From: Bog-473 sp963800725
GTDB taxonomy: Bacteria > Actinomycetota > Acidimicrobiia > Acidimicrobiales > RAAP-2
Length of the DNA: 64,000 bases
Direction of reading: 5' to 3'
NCBI GenBank assembly: GCA_963800725.1
Contig: CAWDCE010000020.1
Span: 62,001-126,000 of the forward strand
Translations under genes and position numbers: made by a program
Shown: positions 36,107-45,822 of the stretch, piece by piece
Numbering within the stretch: the stretch's first letter is position 1
Layout: each line of letters begins with the position of its first letter
Notes under the pieces: generated by a model
Told to the model about the DNA's origin: nothing
Databases searched by the model: none
What the model saw: only the letters and a program-made list of their open reading frames with translations

Positions 36107-37371
36107 GTGCGCGGCGCTGCGGGCACCGAGCGGGTGGCGGGGCCATCGGCTCCCGCCGCGCCCTGCACCCAATTGCGTGGTGGATCTGGGCGCTTGGACT
36201 GGCGACCGCGGCGAGCCGGACCACCAATCCCCTGCTGTTGTGCCTCATCCTCGCCGTCTTGGCCTTTGTGGTGGCCAACCGGCGCGGGGAGGCACCATGG
36301 GCCCGGGCATTTAAGTACTACCTCCTTCTCGCCCTCATCGTGGTGGCGGTTCGGGTGGTGTTCCGGATCGTCTTCGGGGGCGACATCGTGACCGAGCACA
36401 TGCACGTGTTGGTTCGCTTGCCCCACGTCCCACTGCCCTCGTGGGCGGCCGGGGTGCAACTCGGTGGACCAGTGACGCTCGAGGGCACCCTCTCGGCCCT
36501 CTATGACGGGTTGCGCCTGGGCACCTTGTTGTGCTGCGTGGGAGCGGCCAACACCTTGGCCAATCCCAAACGCGCGCTGCGCATCCTGCCCGGTGCCCTC
36601 TACGAGCTCGGCGCCGCCATTGTCGTGGCACTGAGCATCGCACCGCAGCTGATCGAGAGCGTGCGGCGGGTACGCCGAGCCCGAAAGCTCCGTGGCGCAC
36701 AAGGCGGCGGACTGCACACGTTGCGCGGCATTGCCATCCCGGTACTCGAGGACGCCCTCGAACGCTCCCTCAAGCTGGCCGCTTCGATGGATGCGTGTGG
36801 CTACGGCCGCACGGCTGGTGCGACGCACCGTGACCGGCGCCTGACGGGCCTGTTCTTGATTGGCGGCATGGTGGGCCTGTGCATTGGTGCCTACGGTCTC
36901 CTCAACGGGTCCGCAGCGCATTCGCTCGGTTTCCCGGCCCTCCTCGCGGGTTCGGTGCTGTCCGCGCTCGGCCTGGCGGTCGGGGGCCGGCGCCTACGGC
37001 GGACCCAGTACCGTCCCGACCCGTGGAAATGGCCCGAGTGGGTGGTGAGCGCCACCGGGGTCGTCCCCGCCGTCGTCTTCTTGAGCGGCGTCGGTGCCGC
37101 GTCGCTCAGCCTCTCGCCGTCGACGACACCGCTGATGTGGCCAACGCTCCCCCTCGTGCCCGCATTGGCCGTTTTGGTCGGTGCGCTGGCGGCATTCGCG
37201 GCTCCGCCACCCAAAGTCGTCGCCCCGCCGGCGGCTTCGAGCCCGCCGCACCGAAATGAAAGAGAAACCCAAGCACGTGTGTGCCGTTACGCGATGTCGA
37301 GATACCGGCATGATCGAGTTGGTCCACGTGAGCGTCACCTACACCGATGCATCGGCACCGGCCTTGCGTGA
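36103..37371 (+). CDS. ECF transporter T component (EcfT/CbiQ)
   Basis: Integral membrane coupling protein. Hydrophobic segments include WWIWALGLATAASRTTNPLL, YYLLLALIVVAVRVVFRIVF and ALYELGAAIVVALSIAPQLI. The coupling helices carry VRRARKLRGAQ and SMDACGYGR, corresponding to the paired Ala-Arg-Gly motifs that grip the ATPases (the second has ACG, not ARG). The TTG at 36,103 overlaps the upstream stop and is the best start; no ATG is placed well. The C-terminus after about 37,250 is basic and overlaps the ATPase start at 37,310, so an indel near there may hide the true stop. Confidence 0.82.
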   Translation: MSARRCGHRAGGGAIGSRRALHPIAWWIWALGLATAASRTTNPLLLCLILAVLAFVVANRRGEAPWARAFKYYLLLALIVVAVRVVFRIVFGGDIVTEHMHVLVRLPHVPLPSWAAGVQLGGPVTLEGTLSALYDGLRLGTLLCCVGAANTLANPKRALRILPGALYELGAAIVVALSIAPQLIESVRRVRRARKLRGAQGGGLHTLRGIAIPVLEDALERSLKLAASMDACGYGRTAGATHRDRRLTGLFLIGGMVGLCIGAYGLLNGSAAHSLGFPALLAGSVLSALGLAVGGRRLRRTQYRPDPWKWPEWVVSATGVVPAVVFLSGVGAASLSLSPSTTPLMWPTLPLVPALAVLVGALAAFAAPPPKVVAPPAASSPPHRNERETQARVCRYAMSRYRHDRVGPRERHLHRCIGTGLA

Positions 37372-38930
37372 CGTCAACCTCGTCATCGAAGAAGGCGAGC
37401 TCGCGGTCGTCGTCGGTCGCACCGGTGTCGGCAAGTCGACGCTCCTCCAGGTGATCAACGGCCTGGTCCCACACTTCACCGGCGGCACCTTGGCGGGACG
37501 CGTGGTGATCGAAGGGCGCGACACCAGCACCACCGCACCGCGCGAGCTGGCCGATGTCGTGGGTTTCGTCGGACAGGACCCCTTGTCGGGGTTCGTCACC
37601 GACACGGTCGAAGAGGAGCTGGCCTACACCATGGAACAGCTCGGCGTCCCCGTTGACGTCATGCGCCGGCGGGTCGAAGAGACCCTCGACCTGTTGGGCA
37701 TCGCCGAGCTGCGTCACCGGGCCCTCGGTGAACTCTCGGGCGGTCAACAACAACGTGTGGCCATTGGTTCGGTGCTCACGGCACATCCGAAGATCCTCGT
37801 GCTCGATGAGCCGACATCGGCCCTCGACCCAACGGCAGCCGAAGAGGTGCTGGCCACCATTACCCGACTCGTCCACGACTTGGCGGTGACCGTGATCTTG
37901 GCCGAGCACCGCCTCGAGCGAGTGGTGCAGTACGCGGACCGGGTGATCGAGGTGCGCCACGACGGCACTGTGGCGTCCGGCGCCACCGCGGATATGTTCG
38001 AGCGGGCCCAGGTTGCCCCCCCGGTGATCGAACTGGGCCGAACATGTGGTTGGCGTCCATTGGCCCTCTCGGTGCGCGACGCCCGCCGCCAGGTCGCGCC
38101 GCTGCGCGAGAAATTGACGAGCCGCCCCGTACCCGCGGTGCAACGCACGATGGCCGCGATCGTCGTGGGGCGGTCGCTCTCGGTGCCCGACACATCGTGG
38201 TGCGCTACGGCCCGGTGGTGGCGGTGTCGGACATTGACCTCGATCTGCACTGCGGCGAGGTCACCGCGGTCATGGGCCGCAACGGGTCGGGCAAGTCGTC
38301 GCTCTTTGGGCCCTCCAGGGCTCTGGACCGCGCCAGGGGGAACGGTCGAGGTCGCCGGCGCAGACCCCGGTGCACTCCCCCCCGCCCAGGGCCGCCGACT
38401 GGTCGCCCTGGTACCCCAGACTCCGGCCGATCTCTTGTACCACGAGACCGTCGAACAGGAATGCACCCAGGCCGACCGCGAGGCGGGCGATGTCGGCGAC
38501 CACGCGACGCGCGCGCTGCTCGACCGGCTCGCGCCGGGCGTGCCGAGCGAGGCGCACCCTCGCGAACTCTCAGAAGGCCAGCGGCTGGCTTTGGTGCTGG
38601 CCATCCAACTGGTTGGCGCGCCCAGAGTCATCCTGCTCGATGAACCGACCCGTGGGCTTGATTACCCGGCCAAGCGGGCCCTCATCTCGATCCTCGACAC
38701 GCTGGCGGCGGAAGGACACAGCGTCGCCATCTCGACCCACGATGTCGAATTCGTGGCCGCAGCGGCCGACCGTGTCGTGGTGATGGCCGAAGGCGAGGTC
38801 GTCGCCGACGGGCCGACCGACGAGGTGGTCGCCTCCTCCCCCGCCTTCGCCCCCCAGGTGGCCAAGATCCTCGCGCCGTCGCGTACTCACGATGGACCAG
38901 GTCGCCTCGGCACTGGCGCAGGTGCACTGA
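37310..38930 (+). CDS. ECF transporter fused double ATPase (two CbiO-type domains), three frameshifts
   Basis: Two ABC ATPase domains on one chain, the usual actinobacterial form (about 540 residues). Domain 1: Walker A GRTGVGKST, Q-loop FVGQDP, signature LSGGQQQRVA, Walker B LVLDEPTSALDP. Domain 2: Walker A GRNGSGKSS (38,275-38,301) in a second frame, then signature LSEGQRLAL and Walker B ILLDEPTRGLDY back in the first frame. The switches are near 38,160-38,200 and 38,300-38,340. A third change near 38,880 restores LTMDQVASALAQVH and a stop at 38,928-38,930 that overlaps the S-component start as TGATG. The apparent ATPase-S fusion is therefore an artefact. Confidence 0.82.
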
Positions 38931-39733
38931 TGGCCAAGGTCACCCGGGCCATCCGACTCGGCCACCGCTCCAAGGTGACCATTGTGATGGCGTCGTTCGT
39001 CGGTTTCGTATCCTTCTTCTGGCCCTTTGTGGTCGCTCCGGGATCCTTCAGCGACACCTCGATGGCCCCGTTGATGTTCGCCACCCTCTTGGTGCTCATC
39101 CTCGCCGTCGTCTTGGCCCAGATCGCCGAGGGCGGCATGGACGCCAAGGCCATCGCCATGCTCGGAGTCCTCTCGGCCCTCGGTGCCGCGTTGCGCCCGC
39201 TCGACGCAGGCACCGCCGGTGTCGAGACGATCTTCTTCACCTTGGTCCTGGCCGGCCGGGTCTTTGGGGCCGGATTCGGATTCACCCTCGGGTGCACGAC
39301 CCTGTTCGCGTCGGCCCTCATTACCGGTGGCGTTGGTCCATGGATGCCGTACCAGATGTTCGCCTGCGCGTGGGTCGGGCTCTTCGCCGGGCTGCTTCCT
39401 CCGGTCCGCGGGCGTGCCGAGGTGGCCATGCTCGCCGTCTACGGCGCCATCATGAGTTATGCCTACGGTTTCTTGACCAATCTTTCGTTCTGGCCGTTCT
39501 TTTCCAACTCGACCATCTCGTACGTCCCGGGAGCATCGGTGGCCGAAAACGCCCATCGCTTCTTGATCTTCGACGCAACGACTTCGCTCGGTTTCGACAC
39601 CGGGCGCGCCATCACCACATTCCTCCTCATCGTCATCGTCGGACCCGCCCTTCTCGCCACCTTCCGGCGGGCCTCCCGACGGGCCGCATTCGAAGCGCCC
39701 GTGCTGATCATCGATCCGGCCGCGGCGCACTGA
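38930..39733 (+). CDS. ECF transporter S component, predicted cobalamin-specific
   Basis: 267 residues with about six membrane helices, including VMASFVGFVSFFWPFVVAP, FATLLVLILAVVLAQIAEGG and GRVFGAGFGFTLGCTTLFASALITGGVGPW. This is the pattern of CbrT-type and related S components, which bind the vitamin and topple to import it. The ATG at 38,930 overlaps the upstream stop. Specificity for B12 is inferred from the adenosylcobalamin riboswitch and the transcobalamin-like genes ahead; the sequence alone does not show the ligand. It is the last gene of the riboswitch operon. Confidence 0.78.
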   Translation: MAKVTRAIRLGHRSKVTIVMASFVGFVSFFWPFVVAPGSFSDTSMAPLMFATLLVLILAVVLAQIAEGGMDAKAIAMLGVLSALGAALRPLDAGTAGVETIFFTLVLAGRVFGAGFGFTLGCTTLFASALITGGVGPWMPYQMFACAWVGLFAGLLPPVRGRAEVAMLAVYGAIMSYAYGFLTNLSFWPFFSNSTISYVPGASVAENAHRFLIFDATTSLGFDTGRAITTFLLIVIVGPALLATFRRASRRAAFEAPVLIIDPAAAH

Positions 39734-39800
39734 ACAGAGTCCTGGTCGGGACCGACGGTGCGCCCGATCACCTCGCCGGGTGGTCCCCTACGATGGACCG

Positions 39801-41129
39801 GTGCCCACCGAGCCCGACGAGGAGGCGACGCTTTCGGGCGTCTCCATCGAAGAAATCGAGGATGCCGTCCTCGACGGGGACAGCCCGATTTCGACCGGCA
39901 CCGCCCGTTCGGCCCTGCGACACAGGACCTTCCGCACCGTGTTCTTCGGGGCATTCGCCTCGAACATCGGCACGTGGATGCAAAACGTGGTCCTCGGCGC
40001 GTACGCCTACAACCTGACCCACTCGAGCACCTTCGTCGGCATCATCATCTTCGCCCAGCTCGGTCCGGCCCTGCTGCTCGCCATGGTCGGGGGACTCATT
40101 GCGGACAAGGTGAACCGCAAGAATTTCCTGATCGTCTTGTCCATCGAACAACTGGTGTTCAGTTTGGGGTTGGCCTGGGTCGTGACCAACCCCTCACCGT
40201 CGCACGTCCTCCTCGTCGCCATGGTGGTGATGGTGGGCGTCGGCAGTGCCATGTTCGGTCCGGCCTACTCGGCCATCCTGCCCGGATTGGTCGGTCGCGA
40301 GGACCTGCCCGGGGCCATCTCGTTGAACTCCGCCCAGATGAACGCCTCGCGGGTCATTGGCCCGGTGATCGGGGCGGTGGCCTACCAGTTGGTCGGCCCG
40401 TCGTGGGTCTTCGTCGCCAACGCCGCCACCTATCTCTTCGTCATCGGTGCCCTCTTGATGGTGACACTGCCCGATCTCAAGAAGACGCTCAATCCAGCCA
40501 GCCACTGGCGCGAGCTGACCGCCGGCATCACGTTCGCCCGCCAGGATCGCATCGTCGGGCGATGCCTCGTCACCGTCTTTGTATTCTCACTCCTCGCCCT
40601 GGCCTTCATTGGCCAGATGCCCGTGGTCGCGGCCCACAATCTCGGCATCAACCCCAAGTCAGCCAGCTACGGCATCCTCTACGCCTCCTTCGGCACCGGC
40701 GCCCTGGTCGGGGCCATCTCGATTGGAACCGTCTTCGCCCGCACCGACAAGGCCACCATCGTCCGGGTCTGCTTGGTCGCGTACGCCTTGGCACTGTGCG
40801 CCTTCGCCCTGTTGCGTGCCGCCATCCCCGCCTACTTCGTCGTCGCCGTCGTGGGCGCCTTTTACTTCGCCTTCATCACTGCACTCAACACCACGTTGCA
40901 GGCCCGACTCGACGATGCCGTGCGGGGCCGGGTCATGGCGTTGTGGATCATGGGTTTTGGTGGCACGGTCGCCTTGGGCAACCTCTTGGTGGGCCCGGTC
41001 GTCGAGTGGGTGGGCATCACCGACGTGTTGCTCTTCGGGGCGGCCATCGCGCTCGGGCTGTCGTGGTACGCCGACGTGCGCCAGCCGGCCGGTCAGGTCG
41101 GCGAGTTCGGCACGGCCTTGGCCCAATAG
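39801..41129 (+). CDS. MFS transporter (EntS-like, 12 helices)
   Basis: About 442 residues. FRTVFFGAFASNIGTWMQNVVLGAYAYNLT is the typical first helix of the MFS_3/EntS group; GGLIADKVNRKNFLIVLS is motif A, and a second copy of the half-repeat follows after AAHNLG. GTG 39,801 is preferred; GTG 39,780 is also in frame. It is on the same strand and 67 bp after the S component but belongs to another family, so membership of the B12 operon is uncertain. Its 3' end overlaps the convergent acyl-CoA ligase by 37 bp. Confidence 0.82.
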   Translation: MPTEPDEEATLSGVSIEEIEDAVLDGDSPISTGTARSALRHRTFRTVFFGAFASNIGTWMQNVVLGAYAYNLTHSSTFVGIIIFAQLGPALLLAMVGGLIADKVNRKNFLIVLSIEQLVFSLGLAWVVTNPSPSHVLLVAMVVMVGVGSAMFGPAYSAILPGLVGREDLPGAISLNSAQMNASRVIGPVIGAVAYQLVGPSWVFVANAATYLFVIGALLMVTLPDLKKTLNPASHWRELTAGITFARQDRIVGRCLVTVFVFSLLALAFIGQMPVVAAHNLGINPKSASYGILYASFGTGALVGAISIGTVFARTDKATIVRVCLVAYALALCAFALLRAAIPAYFVVAVVGAFYFAFITALNTTLQARLDDAVRGRVMALWIMGFGGTVALGNLLVGPVVEWVGITDVLLFGAAIALGLSWYADVRQPAGQVGEFGTALAQ

Positions 41130-42673
41130 GCCTCGCGCAACGGCTTCTTGTAGAGCTTGCCGTTCTCACCCCTCGGCATCTCTTCAATGAAATCGACCGA
41201 CCGCGGGCACTTGTAGTGCGAGAGGTGGTCCCGGCAAAACTCCACGATCTGGGTGGCCAACTCGGGACCGGCCTGCACTCCGGCGGTGGGCTGGATGACC
41301 GCTTTGACCTCTTCGCCCATCTCGTCGTTCGGGACCCCGAACACCGCCACGTCGGCCACGCTCGGATGCAACACCAAGACGTCTTCGATCTCTTGGGGAT
41401 AGATGTTGACTCCACCCGAAACAATCATGAACAGCTTGCGATCGGTCAGGTACAAGAAGCCGTCGTCGTCGAGGTGCCCGACGTCCCACAAAGTGCTCCA
41501 GCCCCGCTCGTTGAAGGTCTGCTTGGTCTTCTCGGGATCGTTGTTGTATTCAAAGGCGTTGCCCCGACCCCCGAACCACACCACACCATCGTCGCCCGTC
41601 GCCACCTCGTTGCCCTCGTCGTCGCAGATGTGCACCGCCCCGTAGACCGACGGCCCGACCGACCCGCGGTGGGTCAGCCACTGCTCCGAGTTGATCCAGG
41701 TCATCCCCCCGCCTTCGGTGCCCGAGTAGTACTCGTGGATCACCGGACCGAACCACTCGATCATGCGAGCCTTGACCTCGGGCGCGCATGGTGCCGCCGC
41801 GTGCACCACCGAGCGCAAGCTCGAAACGTCGTAACGCCGCCGTTGCTCCTCATCGAGCTTGAGCAATCGCACGAACATGGTGGGGACGAACTGCGCGTGG
41901 GTGACCCCGTAGCGCTCGATGAGTTCGAGGCAGCGCTCGGGATCGAAGCGTTCCATGACCACCGCGGTGCCCCCCATGCGCTGCGCGGTCATCGACCACA
42001 GCAACGGGGCGGAGTGATACAGCGGTGCGGGACTGAGATAGACGTCGCCTTCGCCAAAGCCCATGATCCCCCCGAGCATCGGTGCCAACACGGCGTCGGT
42101 GCCGAAGGCATGACCCGTGAGGGGTCGCCGGATGCCCTTGGGCTGACCGGTGGTACCAGACGAGTACAACATGGCCGAGCCCTCGCGCTCGTCGGCCAGC
42201 GGCGTGGTCGCACACGTTGGGACCAGATCGTCGTAGGGTTCGTGGCCGACCACCGGTGCGTCCCCGAGCGCGAGCCGCAGCGTGATGCCCGGGGTCCGGC
42301 TCACTAACGCCTCGGCCAGATCGCTCAACGCCGCTGAGGTGATGAGCACTTGCGCCCCGCAATCGTTGACGATGTAGGCCGCCTCGTCGGGGGCGAGATG
42401 GGTGTTGACGACGGTGTAGTACAGGCCTGAACGCTGCAAGCCCCACACGACCTCATGGGTCCGGTGATCGTTCGGCAGTACAACCGCGACGTGATCGCCC
42501 TGACCCAATCCGTGGGCGAAGAGGGCGTTGGCCAACTGGGCCGAGCGCGCCTCGAGCTCAGCGAAGGTGACGATCCGTCCCGACGAGGTAATCACCGCAG
42601 GGCGCCGGGGCGCGCTGGCCGCGAAGGTGGAGGGCGAATACGGCACCGCAACTGCATCGCTCGAAGAGGTCAC
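41093..42673 (-). CDS. acyl-CoA synthetase (AMP-binding, FadD-like)
   Basis: 526-residue adenylate-forming ligase. The P-loop is YSSGTTGQPKGI; EYYSGTEGGG is the A5 motif, LTDRKLFMIVSGGVNIYP the hinge region, and the catalytic C-terminal Lys is in GENGKLYKKPLRE. It activates a carboxylic acid as its acyl-AMP and transfers it to CoA. With the FadE34-like dehydrogenase further on it suggests degradation of long or steroid-side-chain acids (inference). No regulator is adjacent. Confidence 0.88.
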   Translation of the reverse strand: MTSSSDAVAVPYSPSTFAASAPRRPAVITSSGRIVTFAELEARSAQLANALFAHGLGQGDHVAVVLPNDHRTHEVVWGLQRSGLYYTVVNTHLAPDEAAYIVNDCGAQVLITSAALSDLAEALVSRTPGITLRLALGDAPVVGHEPYDDLVPTCATTPLADEREGSAMLYSSGTTGQPKGIRRPLTGHAFGTDAVLAPMLGGIMGFGEGDVYLSPAPLYHSAPLLWSMTAQRMGGTAVVMERFDPERCLELIERYGVTHAQFVPTMFVRLLKLDEEQRRRYDVSSLRSVVHAAAPCAPEVKARMIEWFGPVIHEYYSGTEGGGMTWINSEQWLTHRGSVGPSVYGAVHICDDEGNEVATGDDGVVWFGGRGNAFEYNNDPEKTKQTFNERGWSTLWDVGHLDDDGFLYLTDRKLFMIVSGGVNIYPQEIEDVLVLHPSVADVAVFGVPNDEMGEEVKAVIQPTAGVQAGPELATQIVEFCRDHLSHYKCPRSVDFIEEMPRGENGKLYKKPLREAYWAKAVPNSPT

Positions 42674-42727
42674 GCCATATCTTCTAGCCGCTCGAGGTCA
42701 CCGGGCGCCCCTCGGCGCGCCAACCAC

Positions 42728-43549
42728 TCACTTGGTGCGTCGGGGCGACCACTGCCAGCGCCGCGCCGCCACCACCGCGCCGAGTACCCCCCACACCGCC
42801 ACCACGAAGAGGTCATGCCAGGCCCATGGCGAGGCGCCCCTTGGCAGGTTGAAGGGCACGAAGATCGCGGTGATCATGTGATGCACCGGGAAGTAGTTGG
42901 AGAACTGGGCCAGGCCCGATCCCGGCTTGAGCGGGAACCACAGTCCAGAGAGGAACAAGAGCACGAAGAACACGATGCTGACAATCGGGCCGGCCGCGTC
43001 TTGGTTTGGGATGAGCGTGCTCATGGCGATCCCGAGCGCGCTGAAACTCACCATGCCAACGACGGCGGCGAGGATGAAGGCCGCGACGTCGGCCGGCCCG
43101 TGGACGTGGAAGGCGAACCGACCGACCACGAGCAACAGGGCGACCTGGACGATCGCAATGATCATCGAAGAGGCCACGATGGCGGTGACCAGGACCCAGG
43201 CCGGCAGGGGGCTCAGCCGTACACGCTTGAGGAGCCCGAGCTCGCGCCGGTTCACCGTGGTGATGGCCAAGATGTTGAAGCAGGCCGCCATGATGCCGTA
43301 GGCGACGAAACCCGGGACGTAGTACTGGATCAGGCGAATGTTGCCGAGATAGGAGATCCGAGAGTTTCCAGCGGAGGCGCCCAGGAGCAACAAGAACACC
43401 AAAGAGAAGCCAATGGTGAAGATCGCCCCGATGGGATTCAGCCAGAACGACAGCTGCTCGTAGCGGATCTGGCGTCCCACCAACGCCAAGTCGCTCGCCC
43501 CCCGGAACGATCCGCTGACGGGAAGCTCAGGCATCGGTGCGCTATTCAT
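42728..43549 (-). CDS. ABC-2 type exporter permease
   Basis: 273 residues, six membrane segments, e.g. PIGAIFTIGFSLVFLLLLG and GIMAACFNILAIT, plus the ABC-2 pattern LLKRVRLSPLPAWVLV. An FPVHHMITAIFVPFN segment precedes the last helix, as in daunorubicin-type exporters. The ATG at 43,549 overlaps the stop of the ATPase gene (43,546-43,548). Substrate unknown. Confidence 0.85.
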   Translation of the reverse strand: MNSAPMPELPVSGSFRGASDLALVGRQIRYEQLSFWLNPIGAIFTIGFSLVFLLLLGASAGNSRISYLGNIRLIQYYVPGFVAYGIMAACFNILAITTVNRRELGLLKRVRLSPLPAWVLVTAIVASSMIIAIVQVALLLVVGRFAFHVHGPADVAAFILAAVVGMVSFSALGIAMSTLIPNQDAAGPIVSIVFFVLLFLSGLWFPLKPGSGLAQFSNYFPVHHMITAIFVPFNLPRGASPWAWHDLFVVAVWGVLGAVVAARRWQWSPRRTK

Positions 43550-44464
43550 GGCGCCACCTCATCGCCCCCGGCGTCCTTGGTCAACGAGAGATACACATCT
43601 TCGAGCGTGAGGCGCACCACCGACAGGCCGCTCAGGGCGCTTTCGTGCTCGAGGGCCCATCCGGTGAGGTCGTGGAGAACCCGAAGTTCATCGTCGGTGT
43701 GGATCTCGACCAACCCGTCGCGCACCGAGTCAGGAACAACGGGGAGGTCACTGACCACGGTTCGCGCAGGCAGCATGAACCTGATGGTCACCGCACTGGT
43801 GTCTCGGCCGCCGATCGAGGTCGGCGTCCCCGCCGCCACCACCCGAGCGCGACAGCACGGCCACACGATCGGCCAAGGCCTCGACCTCGTCCATGTAGTG
43901 GGTCGTGAGCATCACCGTCGTGCCGTCGGCCGCCAGCGCGCGAATGAGATTCCAGGTGTCACGTCGGCCGGAAGGGTCGAGGCCGGTTGTTGGTTCGTCC
44001 AAGAACAAGATCTCGGGCTTGCCAATGACCCCGAGACCGACATCGAGTCGACGTTGCTGGCCGCCCGAGAGCGTCTTGATCCGAGCATCGGCCTTCTCCT
44101 TGAGGCCAACGAGGGCAATGACCTCGTCCACCGGACGCGGCGCGGGGTAGTACCCGGCGTTGCGGGTCAGCACCTGACGCACGCTGTAGTACGGCTCGAC
44201 GGCGAGTTCTTGGAGGACCACGCCGATGTGGGACCGCAGCCAACGTTGCGTCGCACGCTCGGCCGGGTCCACCCCGAGGATGGACACCGCACCGCCGGTG
44301 CGCCTGCGAAACCCCTCGAGGATCTCAATGGTGGTGGTCTTGCCCGCGCCGTTGGGCCCGAGCAAGGCGAACACTTCACCTCGTTGGACCTCGAAGCTCA
44401 CATCGTCGACGGCCTGCTTGGTGCCGTAGGACTTGGCGAGGTGGCTGACCGCTACCGCCGGCAT
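43546..44464 (-). CDS. ABC exporter ATPase (DrrA type), one frameshift
   Basis: About 305 residues. Walker A GPNGAGKTTT, Q-loop VLQELAVEP, signature LSGGQQRRLDVGLG, Walker B ILFLDEPTTGLDP and the switch His in LTTHYMDE are all present. The frame changes near 43,860, just after ADRVAVLSR. The C-terminal accessory region, ending VYLSLTKDAGGDEVAP, continues in another frame to 43,546 and overlaps the permease start. Partner of the permease downstream, forming a drug- or lipid-type exporter. Confidence 0.86.
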
Positions 44465-44604
44465 GTCGCTCCCCGCTGAGCGCACGCACGCAGCGCGGTG
44501 GGGCGGTCGGGCCGGGTCATGACGTGATCATTACCCATGCGACGCCGGGGCATCTCCTCGCTGCACCGCCTCGGTCGTGCCGGGGCGGACCGGTGGCGAC
44601 GCGC

Positions 44605-45159
44605 TCAGCCCGACGTGCAGCCCCACGAACCGATAAGGGTGATGGTGCCCTTTCCCGGGAGTCCCGCCAACGAATGATCCGGGCCGAGCACGACATGGAC
44701 GCTGCCCGACGACTTCGCCGTGGTGACCCGGCCGCTCTTGGTGATCCAGTAGTAGTCCCTCGAACTCGTCTGTGCTTGGAGCACGACCGACACGGTTGAA
44801 CCCCCCGAGACATTCGACGTGAACTTCTTCCAGGTCCCCCCGTTGCTCGAGGGCGCATTGACATCGACCGTCCAGATGTGCGCCCCCACGCCCTTGAGCT
44901 TGGAGCCAAGGAAACTGAACTGGCCCCCCGAGCCCGAACACAAGCCGTTTGGCAGTGTCACGGTGCCGCGCAAGGCGCCGCTGAAGGTGAACGTCGAGTT
45001 CGTCGGAATCGAGGCACCAACGCTGCCTGCACCGCCGACAAAGGCACACGTGGCGGCGATGAGCACCGCGCACAGTGCCGCGCCGCGGCCCCCGTGGCGA
45101 GGGTGCCGAATGCGGGCGCGGCGCCGCGGCATCGAGACCGCCGCTTGTCGCATTGCCAC
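44605..45159 (-). CDS. exported protein of unknown function
   Basis: 184 residues. A basic N-terminus and a hydrophobic stretch (ALCAVLIAATCAFVGGAG) form a signal peptide with cleavage near GASIPT. The mature part is Ser/Thr/Gly-rich and beta-like, with two Cys (NGLCSGSGG and SWGCTSG), which may form a disulfide. I do not recognise the family. The gap to marR upstream is 113 bp; the ABC ATPase starts 140 bp downstream. Confidence 0.6.
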   Translation of the reverse strand: MAMRQAAVSMPRRRARIRHPRHGGRGAALCAVLIAATCAFVGGAGSVGASIPTNSTFTFSGALRGTVTLPNGLCSGSGGQFSFLGSKLKGVGAHIWTVDVNAPSSNGGTWKKFTSNVSGGSTVSVVLQAQTSSRDYYWITKSGRVTTAKSSGSVHVVLGPDHSLAGLPGKGTITLIGSWGCTSG

Positions 45160-45272
45160 GTTCGTTCCTCCACCCGCCGTCGGTTGGTCCCCCCAATTTG
45201 GCCCAACAGCGCTGCACGCGCCGAGCAGATGCTAGTGACGCCGGGTCGAAGATTTTCGGCACCCCGGCGGTT

Positions 45273-45746
45273 TCAACGTGCGGCGGCCAACTTCTTCGAC
45301 GCTCCGGGGGCCTCGCGCCCGAGGGCGGGATCGGCGGCGATGACCTTGTCGAGCAGATCGCGCAAATGGCGCAACTCAGCGTGGGATAGCGCATTGAAGG
45401 CAACAGGGGGTACCGACAGGACGGAGTCGATCTCGGTCGCCAACGCCAGCCCATTGTCGGTCAAGACAATGTGCTTGACCCGACGGTCCGTCGGGTCCGG
45501 GACCCGCTTGGCCAGTCCACGGGCATCGAGTTCGTCAACGAGTGCGGTGACGTAGGACGGGTCGCATCCCAATCGCCGCGCCATGTCCCCCATGGAGCTA
45601 CCGCCCGATTGGTAGAGGCGGATCACGGTCTTGATCAGACCCGGAGACAACTGGGTGCGCACACCGAGCGCGGCCATGCGATCGAGGTGCTCGCCGTCCA
45701 TGAGGATCCGGCGGAGTCGCGCAAAGGCCTCTTCGGCTACGTCCAC
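45273..45746 (-). CDS. MarR-family transcriptional regulator
   Basis: 157 residues. The winged helix is SMGDMARRLGCDPSYVTALVDELDARGL followed by the wing RVPDPTDRRVKHIVLT. A C-terminal helix forms the dimer interface. Divergent from the MFS transporter at 45,824 with 77 bp between, the classic layout for a MarR repressor controlling an efflux pump. The ligand is unknown. Confidence 0.88.
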   Translation of the reverse strand: MDVAEEAFARLRRILMDGEHLDRMAALGVRTQLSPGLIKTVIRLYQSGGSSMGDMARRLGCDPSYVTALVDELDARGLAKRVPDPTDRRVKHIVLTDNGLALATEIDSVLSVPPVAFNALSHAELRHLRDLLDKVIAADPALGREAPGASKKLAAAR

Positions 45747-45770
45747 GCCTTCAAGTGTGCCACACGGTCT

Positions 45771-45822
45771 TTGACAATTGCAGACCTTTGAGTATTATTA
45801 ACTAAATCCCAGAGAGGAGTTG
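45771..45822 (+). promoter_or_regulatory. sigma-70-type promoter and ribosome site of the MarR-linked MFS gene
   Basis: A perfect -35 TTGACA (45,771-45,776), a 16-bp spacer and a -10-like TATTAT (45,793-45,798) are followed by GAGAGGAG just before ATG 45,824. AGTATTATTAACT across the -10 is partly self-complementary and could be where MarR binds. Confidence 0.6.

Noticed and set aside
35179..37371. Apparent fusion of the DUF4430 protein with the ECF-T component
   Set aside because: The DUF4430 protein ends in another frame with a membrane anchor and stop at 36,106; the T component starts at 36,103.
37310..39733. Apparent fusion of the ECF ATPase with the S component
   Set aside because: One indel near 38,880 restores a stop at 38,928-38,930 overlapping the S-component ATG, so it is not a true fusion.
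39758..42307. 849-residue open frame on the plus strand
   Set aside because: Covers the MFS gene out of frame and the acyl-CoA ligase antisense; composition is His/Arg/Gly-rich shadow sequence.
42455..44479. 674-residue open frame on the plus strand
   Set aside because: Antisense to the ABC-2 exporter pair, which has clear Walker and signature motifs.
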